Part shown: one piece after another, positions 11,697-22,171 of the stretch
How positions within the stretch are numbered: position 1 is the first letter of the stretch
How the letters are laid out: each line of letters opens with the position of its first letter
Assembly: GCF_000499385.1 (NCBI RefSeq)
Contig: NW_013653209.1
Span: forward strand, 1-44,343
Origin: Eimeria necatrix
Lineage: Eukaryota > Apicomplexa > Conoidasida > Eucoccidiorida > Eimeriidae
DNA: 44,343 nt
Reading direction: 5' to 3'
The notes under the pieces: model-generated
What the model was told of the DNA's origin: nothing
Seen by the model: only the letters and a program-made list of their open reading frames with translations
Databases searched by the model: none
Translations under genes and position numbers: made by a program

Positions 11697-14600
11697 CAAT
11701 AGCAAGAGAAGCAGTACATAATGCGGCGGAAACAGTTGAAGTCACTTTTCAAAGGCCTAGGATGGCCTTCCTTATATCGGGGGGAGTTTTGTGGGATTAC
11801 AGAACGCAACTGACTGAAGAGTGCGAGTACTTGGCGTTCTATCTGGTTGAACAAGAGAATTCGCCTCTTTTAGGTCAGTTCAGGCTGTTGTAGAACGGGG
11901 ACATTCTTTGAGAAGCCCCCGATGGCCCCCCAACAGCCACTCTTTGGCTCAAGCCCAGCTAGCTGTCTGGCGTGCTGCCCATCTCGCCACTATGACGGCT
12001 CTAATCACCGCTATTTAGGGGCTTCTCTGTACATAAGTGACTCCCAACAATAATATGTTCGGAGACAGAACAGCAAGAGTGCGGCTACGTAGAATCCACA
12101 GCCGCAACAGCAACAGCTGCAGCAACAGCTGCAGCAACAGCAGCACGAGCAACAGCAGCAACAGCTGTGAATTTAATGGCCTGGCACTGTGGTTGGAAAT
12201 CCTTCCGGTCGTTAATGTGACTCTGTTGGCCGTATGAAGCTACTCCGCCAGGCTGATCATCTGTGTCTCTGTCTCGAATTGGCAGGTGCTGCTGTTTGAC
12301 GCTGTCTGTCTGCAGCCTCAGTAGCTGCTCATTCGTCTGCCGCTGTTGCAAGGCGGAAACGGTGCGCCGAATGAGGCATAAGGTTACACTGCGGTGGTGA
12401 TACGCCCCAGTACACAGCAGCTGAGGTGGCTCTGAAGGCCTTTCATTTCCTTTCTGCATAGTTGAACACATAGCATCCACTAGGGAGATCGCAGAAGAGT
12501 GAAATATGACGGCCTTGCTTCGTAAGCCTGTAGCTTGTCTGTTGTGTGAGGATTCCCCATGGCTGGACGGAACAGACGTCGGGGGCCCACCGAAGAACAA
12601 GTAATATCGACCTTAACCGAAGTTTTGCTTCAGGTTTGTCATGAAAAGATGTTGCAACGACTAACGCGGGTACAGGGACCGCGGTGCTCGATAGTGTGCG
12701 CTCCTATCTTGTAGCGCCCACCAGACTGAAGTGGGTGGCAAGGCCGAGAGCTGATTATGCTCCCGCTGCTTCCTTTCTATTTATTGAAACTTCATAGCTT
12801 TGTAGAGTTGGTGAACGTACTGTTGATAGCGAAGCGTAAGGAATATCAGATGAGCGTGACGGAACACGTAGGCTGAGCTAGGGTTGAAGTATGGCAACTT
12901 TTTGCACGACATTTTGGTGCAGAGGCACACGTGCCACCTTGAGTAGGAACTCTCAATATACTGACTTAGGCCTGCTGATAGAACCGTCACCTTTATTACC
13001 TACGCCATGCCCAACTGCCCATCATGGGTTTTGCTTGCGCGCTGCTGTTCTTTTAGAGCTTAGCGCAACACGTAGCATCACGATGGGGCGCGCGCGTTGC
13101 CAGCCCGGAGCAACCTGGACCTCACAGAAACTGACTTTAGTTTGGATGGCCTGTGGGCTCGACAACAGTCATGGAGGCCTGGCTTTTTGCTGTGCAGCAA
13201 TGGTTATTCATGAAGACACCACAAATTCACCGTGAGCAGAACTTTCTGTTATGTTCCCGAGCAGCCTAGCAAGGAACATAAACTCGAGAGACCTTCTCTT
13301 GCGGTGAGGAGCTGCGAGATAGTTGTGGGTCTTGTCAGGATTCTGGAATATTATTTCTTCACAATGAATTTCTTTCGCTAGATGTGCAAACCGCTTCACC
13401 CTCTTGGTGCACTTGCTGCAACCTGCGAATACGCTTTACCTCTAAACTTCTCCTAGCAACGCTGCTACCTGCCATCATGCTTCTGTAAAGGTGGTATGAA
13501 TATGCAACAAAGGCTGTATGCGTGCAAAATGCATGTTTGTTAAATCTTCAGATGGGGCGATGTTTTCTCTGCTGAAGCCGCAGTAGCCCCACTACGTCGT
13601 TTGAGACCTATTTTCTTGCATGTTGCGAAGCTAAGGATCGCAAGAGGGTCTGAAGTGCGTCTCAACAACAATTTTTGCGATACGATTTCACGCATGCGCA
13701 CCCACTTCTTTGTTATTTAAAGACATATGCATCCTTTAGCCAGTCTCCTTCAAGCCACAATGCAGAGCTTGTTGGCAACACCGGGGCCTGAAGTGAGTTT
13801 CAAGAACAATTATTGGATTTTACGCGTGCGAACCCATTTTCTAGTTATTTGAAGAGAGCTGCATCCTTTAGGCAGTCTTCTCGAAGCCGCTCTACAGAGC
13901 GTATTGGCAAATGTTTTGTTCACTAACCACTCAAGAATTGGCCCAAATGCAGACGAAAAGGTAAACTAAACATCAATCGTGAGCAAGGAAGTGGATTCCG
14001 CCGGGAAAAGCTTCCTGAAGAGATTCAAGGATCCCCCTATCGCTGGCAGGGGCCACGCCTTTTTTGTGAGGATTTCTGGGGCTCGCAGACGCTCTTGGCT
14101 AGCTTTCTCATTGTGGCAGCAGCTAGCACGAAGCAATCCTCATTCATATGAAGAGCTGGTAATTATAAGCGATATTCACAAGGAGGCCAGTATAACGCCG
14201 CAAACCTTTTAGCATGCATTGCGAAGAGTTTCTTTTTCAGACGACACTCCCGTACATACAAGACACACGTGTACAGTAGATGACAAATATTGTCTCACGG
14301 CAGTGTAGCTGCTGCACTGTGCTCTCTGCCGGATGGGCATACCTTGCACCTCAGTCTGAAGAGCGCTTTGCCCACATTGCCCCCAAAAGCCATGACCAAC
14401 AAAACATCTATTCCCTCTGAGCTGCTTAGCACGAGGTGTTGCATGAGGCTTAAAAAGAACATTTTCCCCCCAAACCTGTATCTTTTGGTCTACAATCTCC
14501 GTAGGCTCACTTCCGTAAGGCTGCCAAACAATGGAGAAAATGAGCAATTGACGGATTTCAAAAGGCACTCGATGGAAAGTTCGCTTCAGTGAAAAATGAA

Positions 14601-15280
14601 TAAAGCTCCAACGCGGAACCGCTTATGTAGCACTTCGTACGCAGTAATGAGAATCATAGTAGCACTGGAGTAGACTCTAGGCCCCTGAATTCCTGCAGCC
14701 CTCCCCCGCCACTGACTCTATGAACGGACAGTGCATTTGGCAAGGCTTGCGCAGTGCATCGCTCTACCAAACTTCTACGCTGTTGCTGCAGTCTAGCCTA
14801 TTGCGTGTCTGCAGGCTCACAGCTTGACATGTAGAACCAAAACTAAGCTTACAGAGGTTACGTGCTGGGACGGCCAGCGTGAAAGGAAGTACTCATGCGA
14901 CGTGGAGGAAACGGAGACCGAAAACCTGCATCTCCTCTCCTGTACCCCAACTAAGTACAATTACTATATATCAGTATCGCATGCCTCAGTCTTATTCATC
15001 TGATTGAGAGAGTGCATTTACTTATTTTCCTTGGTCTTAGGTTTCGTTTACTCGCCAACTCTGTTGCCCATCTGTTTCTGCTTCCATCGTCCACTCTCTG
15101 GACAAAGATGGCCTTCTGTGCTGCTTCCCACGCTGTTAAACTGTCACCCAAAAGAGCAAAGACGTCAGTCAAGTGAAGCAGCATATGCTGCAGCAACGAG
15201 TGCTGCAGCAGCGGTGGCAGATGCTACTGTCGCAGTTGCTGCCAACGCCTGGTGATGAGACACCGCTTCATACCCAACAT
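11697..15280. other. Intergenic, mostly repeat-poor
   Basis: No gene supported. Several 60-170 codon frames exist on both strands but none resembles a family. A short CAG-type run (AACAGC units) lies at about 12102-12168. A decayed tandem duplication at 13651-13912 is listed separately. A CTG/CAG patch begins near 15180, close to the 3' end of the minus-strand gene at 15281. Confidence 0.55.
13651..13912. repeat. Diverged tandem duplication, about 138-bp period
   Basis: Two successive copies share the order TGAAGTG..GT.TC, CAA.AACAATT, ACGC.TGCG.ACCCA, TTATTT.AAGA, GCATCCTTTAG.CAGTCT, AAGCC and AGAGC.T.TTGGCAA. The first starts at about 13651 and the second at about 13789. The copies are clearly alignable by eye but much substituted, so this is an old duplication or part of a dispersed repeat family. 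Confidence 0.7.
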
Positions 15281-18142
15281 TCAAAATCTCCTTCGGATCT
15301 TTCGAGAGATGGGCAGAGGCTTTCCCAAGCTGAGAGAAGAAGCTCCAAGCTGTTCATTATGCCCCATCAAGGAAGGTCCTACTTGGGGCTTCCTGCTTTC
15401 GCTTTTGCTGGTGCTTTCATGTTGTTGCAACAATTGCACCAAGAGACGACCCATGGCTTGAAGGGCCTCCTTGTTTTCCTGCGCGCCGGAGAGGCGCAGC
15501 AGTAACAATAAAAGAAGCAACTGAAAAAGTGACCTCTGCTGCTGGAGATGCTGCATGTAGCATTCTCGATGTAGGTACACCAAGTCAGGCGGCAGCACCC
15601 GCTTTAGCGTCAATTCACTGCACGCAGCCGTTGCTGCAGTAGCATTACTTGCATCAGGGTCAGTTGCTACTGTGCGCTGCTGCTGCTGCTTGGGGGCAGG
15701 TAGCTGCTGCCTTAACAATGATAAAATTTCCTTCTGCAGTGGTTCAAGCTCCCCATCGGTCATTTCCATGCTCACAAGGCTCTTGTAGGCTGCTTCAGCT
15801 GCTGCCGCGTCCACTGCACTAGCTGCGCGTCCCTCCGCCGCTGCAGCGGCGGTGGCAGCAGCAGGGCACCCGCCTTCCGACTGTTGTTGCAGCGCTGCTG
15901 CTTCTACTTCGAGTGCAACAGATAAGACAGAAGGCTGCGCCCCGATACAAGAGCTCACCTGCAAGTACTTAGGCTGTTGCTGCTGCTGTTGTTGTTTGTC
16001 CTTCTGCTGCTGATGCTGCTGCCGGCTGTTACAATCACAAAAATTGTCCGCAGGGTTCACCTCAACAAGCTGCAAGAGCGGGTTGGTAGACATTGCTACT
16101 GCTGCTGCCGCAAGCCCTCCCAAACTCAGTTCCTCACTTTGCTCAGCCTTGTTCTCAACGCTCATGTTGCAGTTGCTATTTTCGCCGGTACTGTTCTCGC
16201 TGCTGCTGCCGCTGTTGCTATTCCCTGCAGAGGCAGTTGCTGCCCGGAGAGCAGGGGCGACGGCAGCTACGATAGCATCAGCCAGGTGCTGCTGCTGCTG
16301 CTGTTTAAGGGCCACAGCAACGGCATCTCGCAGGTAATACTGCTGCTGCTGCTCGTCAAGACTAAGGCCAAGAGAACAACTGCATAAAAAGCAGCGCCGC
16401 AGCCTCTCGGCCTCTTGCAGGAGGACTCGCGAGGGACTGACTGCTGCTGCTGCCTCTGCTGCTGCTGCTGCTGCCGCGGAGCACTGACGCAATGCAAGCA
16501 ACACACGCTCTGACTCCTCCACCGCTGCAGAATCCGCCGTCTGCGAACCCACCGCAGCAACAGCAGCAGCAGCTGCTTTCTCAGTGGGAATGGCTGCAGC
16601 GAGCTGCAGCAAAGCAGCAGTCCACTGCTGCGGCGTGGCAGCAGCAACAGCGCGCTTGCGCCTCATGCTTTCTTCGGGAAGTTCTGCTCCTCCTGCTGGA
16701 ATCCCACTCCCACAGAATGTCCCTGGAAGGCTCCCAAGCGGTTCTGTTTTGCTGCAGCTGACGTCTGCTGCTGAAAAGCACCACTGCCACAGTCTCGTCT
16801 CGTGCTGCTGCAGTTGCTGCGCCACTTCTGTCGCCACCGACGCCAGGTTCTCTGCGTGCGTCTGCTGCTGCAGCTGCTCGTTGCTTGCTGCTGCTGCTGC
16901 TGCTGCTGCTGCCGGTCCAGGTACTGCGAGTCCTGAATCCCCCCGTGAGCTTTCACGCACTGCCTGCGAGGAAGCCGACGCTGTGGACCCGCTCTGTGAA
17001 GCAGCAGAGGCAGCAGCTGTGTCTGTCTGCATTGCATGCAGCGCCAGTTGAGCAGCAACAACAGGAGGCAGCCAGGAAGGAAAGCGAATCTGGCCCGACT
17101 GGGTGCTTTGAGTTCCCTCAAGTGGGCCCTCTTGAAAGGCCTGCAGGGCCCCCTGCGCCTCGTGCTGTCTCATTTCTGCCTTTCCCAGTGAGCTGAGCGC
17201 ATGCACTGCAGCATTCATCTGCTGCTCCAGTGCTGAGGGCGTGTCTGCTGGTGCTGCAGGGGCAGCCTCAGCCTCAGCAGCTGCTGCTGCAGCGCCGTCT
17301 GCGTCGAAGGAGGAACGGCTTGCTGCTGCTATCCAGCTAGACACTCCCGGCCACGCGTGCTGTGCTGCTGCTGCTGCTGCGGAGGCTGTGCGGGAGGATG
17401 CCAAGGAGTGTCGTCCGCCTCCACTTTGCTGCTGCTGCTGCTGCAGGCGTCGTCGCATGTGCTTCTCCAAGTGCTGCAGTTTCGCAGCAGATGTGGAGAA
17501 GCGACGAGAGCAGCAGAAGCACATGAACGGCTTCCCTGCATGCATCTGTTGCGACAGCGACGGCGAGGGCGGGGCCAGCAGCAGCTGCGCGTATATGAGG
17601 CAGTTGCCGATCACTTGCTGCTGCTGCTGCTGCTGCTGCCGCTGCCGCAAACGGGCCACCAAAGAAATCAGCAACACTATTGCTAGGGGTGCGAGCTCAG
17701 AGACGCGCGCAGCGTACGTCGGGTGGCGAATGCAGTCGTAAGCAGCTGCTGAAGCTGCCTGCGAGTTTGGCTGCCGCCGGTCTGTGCTTAGCTGCGTCTC
17801 GCGCTGGAAATGGCGCCGCAGAGAGTCTGGCAGCAAAGAAACTGAGAGCTTGCTGAGCGGCGCTGAGGTGGAGGGGTCGAAGCTGAGCGCAAGTGGCTGC
17901 TGCGTCGTGCTGCTGCTTCTCCCGTCAGCTGCCGCTGCAGCAGCCGGCTGTTTGCTGCCAGTGCCAGACAAACCTGCTGCAGCAGCGCGGTGCTGCTGCA
18001 GCGACACAAACCGACACAGGGAGCTGGGAGGGGGCATCGACAACAGAGCCACAGGGTCCTCAGATTCGGACGCCGCCTCACAGAGGCTCCCCTCCCCTGG
18101 GCCACGGACGGGCCCCATGCCATCTAAAGAAGGCGCCACCAT
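15281..18142 (-). CDS. Pcf11-like pre-mRNA cleavage factor (zinc-finger part), low-complexity rich
   Basis: A 953-codon open frame rich in Gln and Ala. A canonical zinc finger is visible: C208-x2-C211-x12-H224-x3-H228, with an RRF motif after the second Cys. It is followed by a W264-x5-W270-I pair. Further on C584-x2-C587 is followed by LSLDE and YYLRDAVAV, and near the C-terminus LHRECY supplies H858-x2-C861. The order zinc finger, W..WI, then C-x2-C..D..(W/Y)-L-x-x-A-x-V..H-x2-C is that of the C-terminal half of Pcf11, which acts in mRNA cleavage/polyadenylation and termination. That assignment is inference; the first finger alone supports only 'C2H2 zinc-finger protein'. No N-terminal CID (the polymerase II CTD-binding domain) is visible. 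About 270 low-complexity residues separate the two halves of the second finger; some may be unrecognised introns. The start is the first Met; internal Met codons (residues 9, 36) are alternatives. Confidence 0.6.
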   Translation of the reverse strand: MVAPSLDGMGPVRGPGEGSLCEAASESEDPVALLSMPPPSSLCRFVSLQQHRAAAAGLSGTGSKQPAAAAAADGRSSSTTQQPLALSFDPSTSAPLSKLSVSLLPDSLRRHFQRETQLSTDRRQPNSQAASAAAYDCIRHPTYAARVSELAPLAIVLLISLVARLRQRQQQQQQQQVIGNCLIYAQLLLAPPSPSLSQQMHAGKPFMCFCCSRRFSTSAAKLQHLEKHMRRRLQQQQQQSGGGRHSLASSRTASAAAAAAQHAWPGVSSWIAAASRSSFDADGAAAAAAEAEAAPAAPADTPSALEQQMNAAVHALSSLGKAEMRQHEAQGALQAFQEGPLEGTQSTQSGQIRFPSWLPPVVAAQLALHAMQTDTAAASAASQSGSTASASSQAVRESSRGDSGLAVPGPAAAAAAAAASNEQLQQQTHAENLASVATEVAQQLQQHETRLWQWCFSAADVSCSKTEPLGSLPGTFCGSGIPAGGAELPEESMRRKRAVAAATPQQWTAALLQLAAAIPTEKAAAAAVAAVGSQTADSAAVEESERVLLALRQCSAAAAAAAEAAAAVSPSRVLLQEAERLRRCFLCSCSLGLSLDEQQQQYYLRDAVAVALKQQQQQHLADAIVAAVAPALRAATASAGNSNSGSSSENSTGENSNCNMSVENKAEQSEELSLGGLAAAAVAMSTNPLLQLVEVNPADNFCDCNSRQQHQQQKDKQQQQQQQPKYLQVSSCIGAQPSVLSVALEVEAAALQQQSEGGCPAAATAAAAAEGRAASAVDAAAAEAAYKSLVSMEMTDGELEPLQKEILSLLRQQLPAPKQQQQRTVATDPDASNATAATAACSELTLKRVLPPDLVYLHRECYMQHLQQQRSLFQLLLLLLLLRLSGAQENKEALQAMGRLLVQLLQQHESTSKSESRKPQVGPSLMGHNEQLGASSLSLGKPLPISRKIRRRF

Positions 18143-18609
18143 TTTTATACTGGCTAGGAAGTCAGCAAGAAAACAGAATTAGGGAAACACGGCACAAAGG
18201 GGCCCCCATGCGCCTCCCTACCCCGAGGCCGAGCCCGGCAGGAGACCCAAGGGAGCACTCAAGGATGCAGTTGCCCTTCGTTGCATTTTTTTTGTCTTCA
18301 GAAAGACAAGACGCAACATAATTCGGGCTAAAAAGACAATGCGCTGCAAAGAGATGCTGCATGCATCTTGGGGCTTGCTCTGTATGCGCATGCCCCGTGA
18401 CTATGCTTCTACAATTTCTCTGCTCTGGACACTTTATTTGAATAAATTTTGTTGGGCTCTCATATCAGAGACCCTTCCAACTCTTTAACGCCGCGGTGGA
18501 TATATGCATCCCCGTTTCTCTCGCCTTTTATCCGTGCTCACGGGCTCCCTGGTAACATTTTTAAGTTTTTTTAGCTCCATTTTTTTGTGTGTTCTGCTCA
18601 TTTGGTAAA
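18143..18609. promoter_or_regulatory. Divergent intergenic region between Pcf11-like gene and UFC1
   Basis: A 467-bp gap between a minus-strand and a plus-strand gene, so both promoters should lie here. It contains T-rich stretches (near 18286-18296 and 18555-18587) but no CAG run, and no element I can name. Confidence 0.4.
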
Positions 18610-20375
18610 ATGTCAGACCCTGCCACGAGAGCTGTGGTGGACAAGTTGCCGCTTTGCTCCATAAATGCTGGACCGAGGAGCCCGCAGTGGAACGATCGTC
18701 TCAAGGAGGAATATGTGGCGCTCATTAGTTACTTGACTCTCGCCAAAGAAAATGACAAGGAATGGTTTAAAATAGAAGCTAACAAGGAAGGCACAGAGTG
18801 AGACGCAGCACACAAATTACATTTGCGCCACTTACGCTGACACTGCATGCACTTCATTGCGACAACTGTTTCAAACCCTGCAGAACCAGTGAAAGATTCT
18901 AAGTGCATTCACTAGTGACTGATAGCTCCACACACCGAGTTTCCGGAGCTCATATACTCCATTACTAGCCGCTCCTTTTGTACTGAGCTGCTTTCGTCTG
19001 TGCCTTTGCTGGGCGGCAGCAGTGACTCATTGCCGTTTCGCTGCGGGTGAATTAGGTGGAGGGGCCGATGCTGGTGCATGTACGAGATGGCCAAGTACGA
19101 ATTTGAACTAGCTTTTGATGTAAGACAGTAAGAACTGAGACGCACACTAACAAATACAAACACTGGTTTCTCTCAGCTTCCCGTGGCTGCACCGATGGAA
19201 TCATTCTTGCTACAAGGCATCTAACGCAGTGCGGGCTCTCTGTACATATATATTTACACGTCTGTGTACTCCTGTATGCATTTGCTCGAAAACATGCGCG
19301 TTCGAGCGAATATTTGGGGATGCTTGCGTTCAGAGGCCATCACGTGAATACTTGAATGTTTGCGCTGATGTGTAAATAGGTCTCTACGTAGGCATGAAAA
19401 TCTATACATACATATATATGTGTTCTCACGACTGAACACGGCTATGTGTGCAACCTAGTGTATGCTTTCGTGCTTTTGAGTACGCATAACATCATACAAT
19501 GATGTCATAAGATGCGTATATGCGCATATACGAGTAACTATACGCATGCATGCTAATTAGTTTTCGCCTTTCATATCAGTTTCCGTTCCGCAACTATTCG
19601 CGTTTGAATTCCTGTTTGTACCTGCTGCTACGTCACCACTCTACAACGGCGTAGCCTTTCCGTAGGCTCTGTGAATGCGCACACAAGTGTAGACGTCTTC
19701 ACACATGCGTCGGACTCTGTGCAGTTTTTTGCCCTCGAATATATACCTGCATGTTTGCGTATTCTTTGGCTCTTGCGTCAGCCAGATGCCGGGCAGGCTG
19801 GGCAGGCCCTTTGCTTTTGCTGTGCTCGATTTGTCCTTCTTTCTGCAGATCCCTCCTACGTATCCTCTGACGCCGATCGAGCTGCGGTTGCCGGAGCTTG
19901 ACGGAAAGACAAGCAAGATGTACAGGTGCATCAACGTCTGCATGCATACTTCTGTCATGCTGTCTTTTGGCTGATTGCTGCCTGTTTATTTTTCCCCTCC
20001 AGGTTGTCTGCGCCGGTTTCTAGCCCTTGACGGCATGCTGCTTTCATATAAGCAGAAGCTTGTGTGGTTTTGCACGCAGAGGCGGGCGGATATGTTTGGA
20101 CGCTCATTTTGCTCCTTTGTGGAACAAGAACGCCCCCAAGTTTGGCATAGCGCACGCGCTTGCTTTGGGAGTAAGTGCAGCTGTGGATGCTGTTCACTTT
20201 GTTTGCTTCGACTGCGCTGAGGCGTGTTCTTGTCGCTTGGCTGCTCGCACAATGACCGCCGCTAGCATTCACAGTAGGTACTGTGCATGTGTGCTGATTT
20301 GCGCTGCAGCTGGGGCCCTGGCTGGCTGCTGAGGTGCCTTATCTTGTGGACACAGGGGTTATCATCGCTTCGTAG
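18610..20375 (+). CDS. UFC1: UFM1-conjugating enzyme UFC1 (5 exons)
   Basis: E2 enzyme of ufmylation: it receives the ubiquitin-like modifier UFM1 from the E1 (UBA5) and passes it to UFL1-dependent targets, known mainly at the ER. Exons 18610-18797, 19056-19119, 19849-19925, 20080-20170 and 20310-20375 join in phase (GA|G, GAT|ATC, AG|A, GGA|CTG) to give 161 aa, against about 167 in human. Diagnostic segments are [66 protein letters not shown] and [19 protein letters not shown]. The catalytic Cys is C115 in the [10 protein letters not shown] segment, matching human C116. Donors are GTGAGA, GTAAGA, GTGCAT and GTAAGT; acceptors end TTAG, GCAG, GCAG and GCAG. An in-frame GTG exists 21 bases upstream, but the ATG at 18610 fits the family N-terminus. 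The exons are free of homopolymer tracts, unlike the neighbours. Confidence 0.96.
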
Positions 20376-22171
20376 ATTAACTCCTTTGCCTATAATAACT
20401 GCTGGAGGAGGAGGTAATTGGCGCTTTAGATGCGTGTTCGTTCGTGAAAACCTTTTTGGTGACAATGACGGAGAGTCGGCTGTAAAAACTCTATTCTGTA
20501 ACTTCAACAAATGGAGGAACTGCGCAAGCATTAAGTGTAAGGCTTGAAGGCGCTGTGTCTCTTCAGCCAAAGCGAAGAAGTAGACACTTAGCACTAAACT
20601 AAACAAAAAACTACGAATTATTCGCAAAGGGGGACCCTCTGTCGCGCTTTATGTCACCGTGTCCACAGGACTGTACACGATTCGGTCCGCTTCGCTTGCA
20701 TAGCTGTTGTTCATCACCTGACAGGAATTAGGCGACTAGGGTAAAAGGCACAGTTTATGGCCAGCTCCCTGTGCATTTCTCTAATATCGAAACAGAGGCA
20801 GAGAGGAGCCACATACAAGAACAGTACAGGGTGCAAGGCCGTGCGACAGGAAACGGACAGAAAATACGAACAGCTAGAGGTAGCAGCAGCGAGTGTCTAC
20901 TTCGCTGCAACCTCTATTGCGCAGAAAAGTCAAATGTCGTGCATTCGTCGTTGACATGCGCCAATTCTGTGCTTCTATCGGGCCACTAACGTTAGCAGAA
21001 GCCTTTCAGGTGCACTGAGCACATAAGAAGGCGACAGAGGCCGTACTAGTGCAATGGGATGGCCCACATCTGCCCACATCCGCTCTTTGTCATCCTGCGA
21101 CCGGGCTATTTTGCTGGCGAAGGCGGTTGGTGTCCCACGTAACGCGTATTTAGGGGCAGCTTCGGGATGCGGAGTTCGCAGAGAGGTCTACTACTTGGCT
21201 GTGTAGTTCAAAGGAGAATCAGTCCACCTCATTGATTCAGTTATTTGTGAGAGAGACATAGCAGCCTAGCTATCGCTGATTAACGTTGTCCCCCTGAAAA
21301 TGATGCGGTCGAAACTAGTCTTTCCAGGTAGGGGCTCAAGTAAAGAGTGTTCTAGCTCACTTCTAGGCTGGCGAGGCCAAAGAAAGCATCGTAAGCTGGG
21401 ATGTTGACGCGTTGTGGTCCACCGTGTCAGTGATCTAATTGCGACAAGCGAGTGTTCCGGCAGCAGTGACAACGAGAAATTTGAGGGATTGCTAATGCAT
21501 TAATCTACGTATCTTATCTTTGCACTGAGAAAAAGTGCGAATTTTGTTTAAGCTTCCATGGATTTCAACGACTCGCGCGCTTGAGGACACAGCGGGCACC
21601 GCGGCGTGCGCGATGTTACCTTTGTGTCTTGTCGATGCCATTCGTGTGAAATATTATGTGAGACAAGTTCAACAGCTTGCAAATCAAATAAAGTGTAAAG
21701 GCTCCCTCTTTTGACCCTACATCTCTTGTAAGGCACACTCGAGCACATTTGCCTTGCACGTGGCCCAGGAATCTTGATTAGGATTCTTGCTTGTCTCCCT
21801 CGGCTAAACAAAGCCCAATGAAATTCGTAACTTTTATACCTCAAAAATTATATTTCTCTACCTTTGACATAATGACCTTCCCAACAACCTGAGCAAGAAG
21901 GGCGCAGAGTTTGTTGTCCTGTGCCGGCCTGGCTGAGGTGTGCAGAGGCTCTTGCAATGACCTACCACATGCCCTTGCAGGAGTTTTTTTTGGCTTCTCT
22001 CTTGTCCTTATTTGTCGTTTGTTCTTGGCATATGGTCAAACTCCCACGTTTCAAGTCAAAGACAGAGGTGACCTTCCCCGTGAAGGCTAGCCAGAACGAG
22101 AGCAAGGGGAGATGCCCTGGGCCCACCTGGGCACGCTTCTAGCTGAAATGAGGGTTTATGGGGCTATCTAA
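20376..22171. other. Intergenic, no gene seen
   Basis: About 1.8 kb between two plus-strand genes. Only short, mutually overlapping frames occur. There are no CAG runs or obvious tandem repeats. A TAA at 22169-22171 directly precedes the ATG of the next gene, in frame, which fixes that start unless an upstream non-coding exon exists. Confidence 0.5.
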
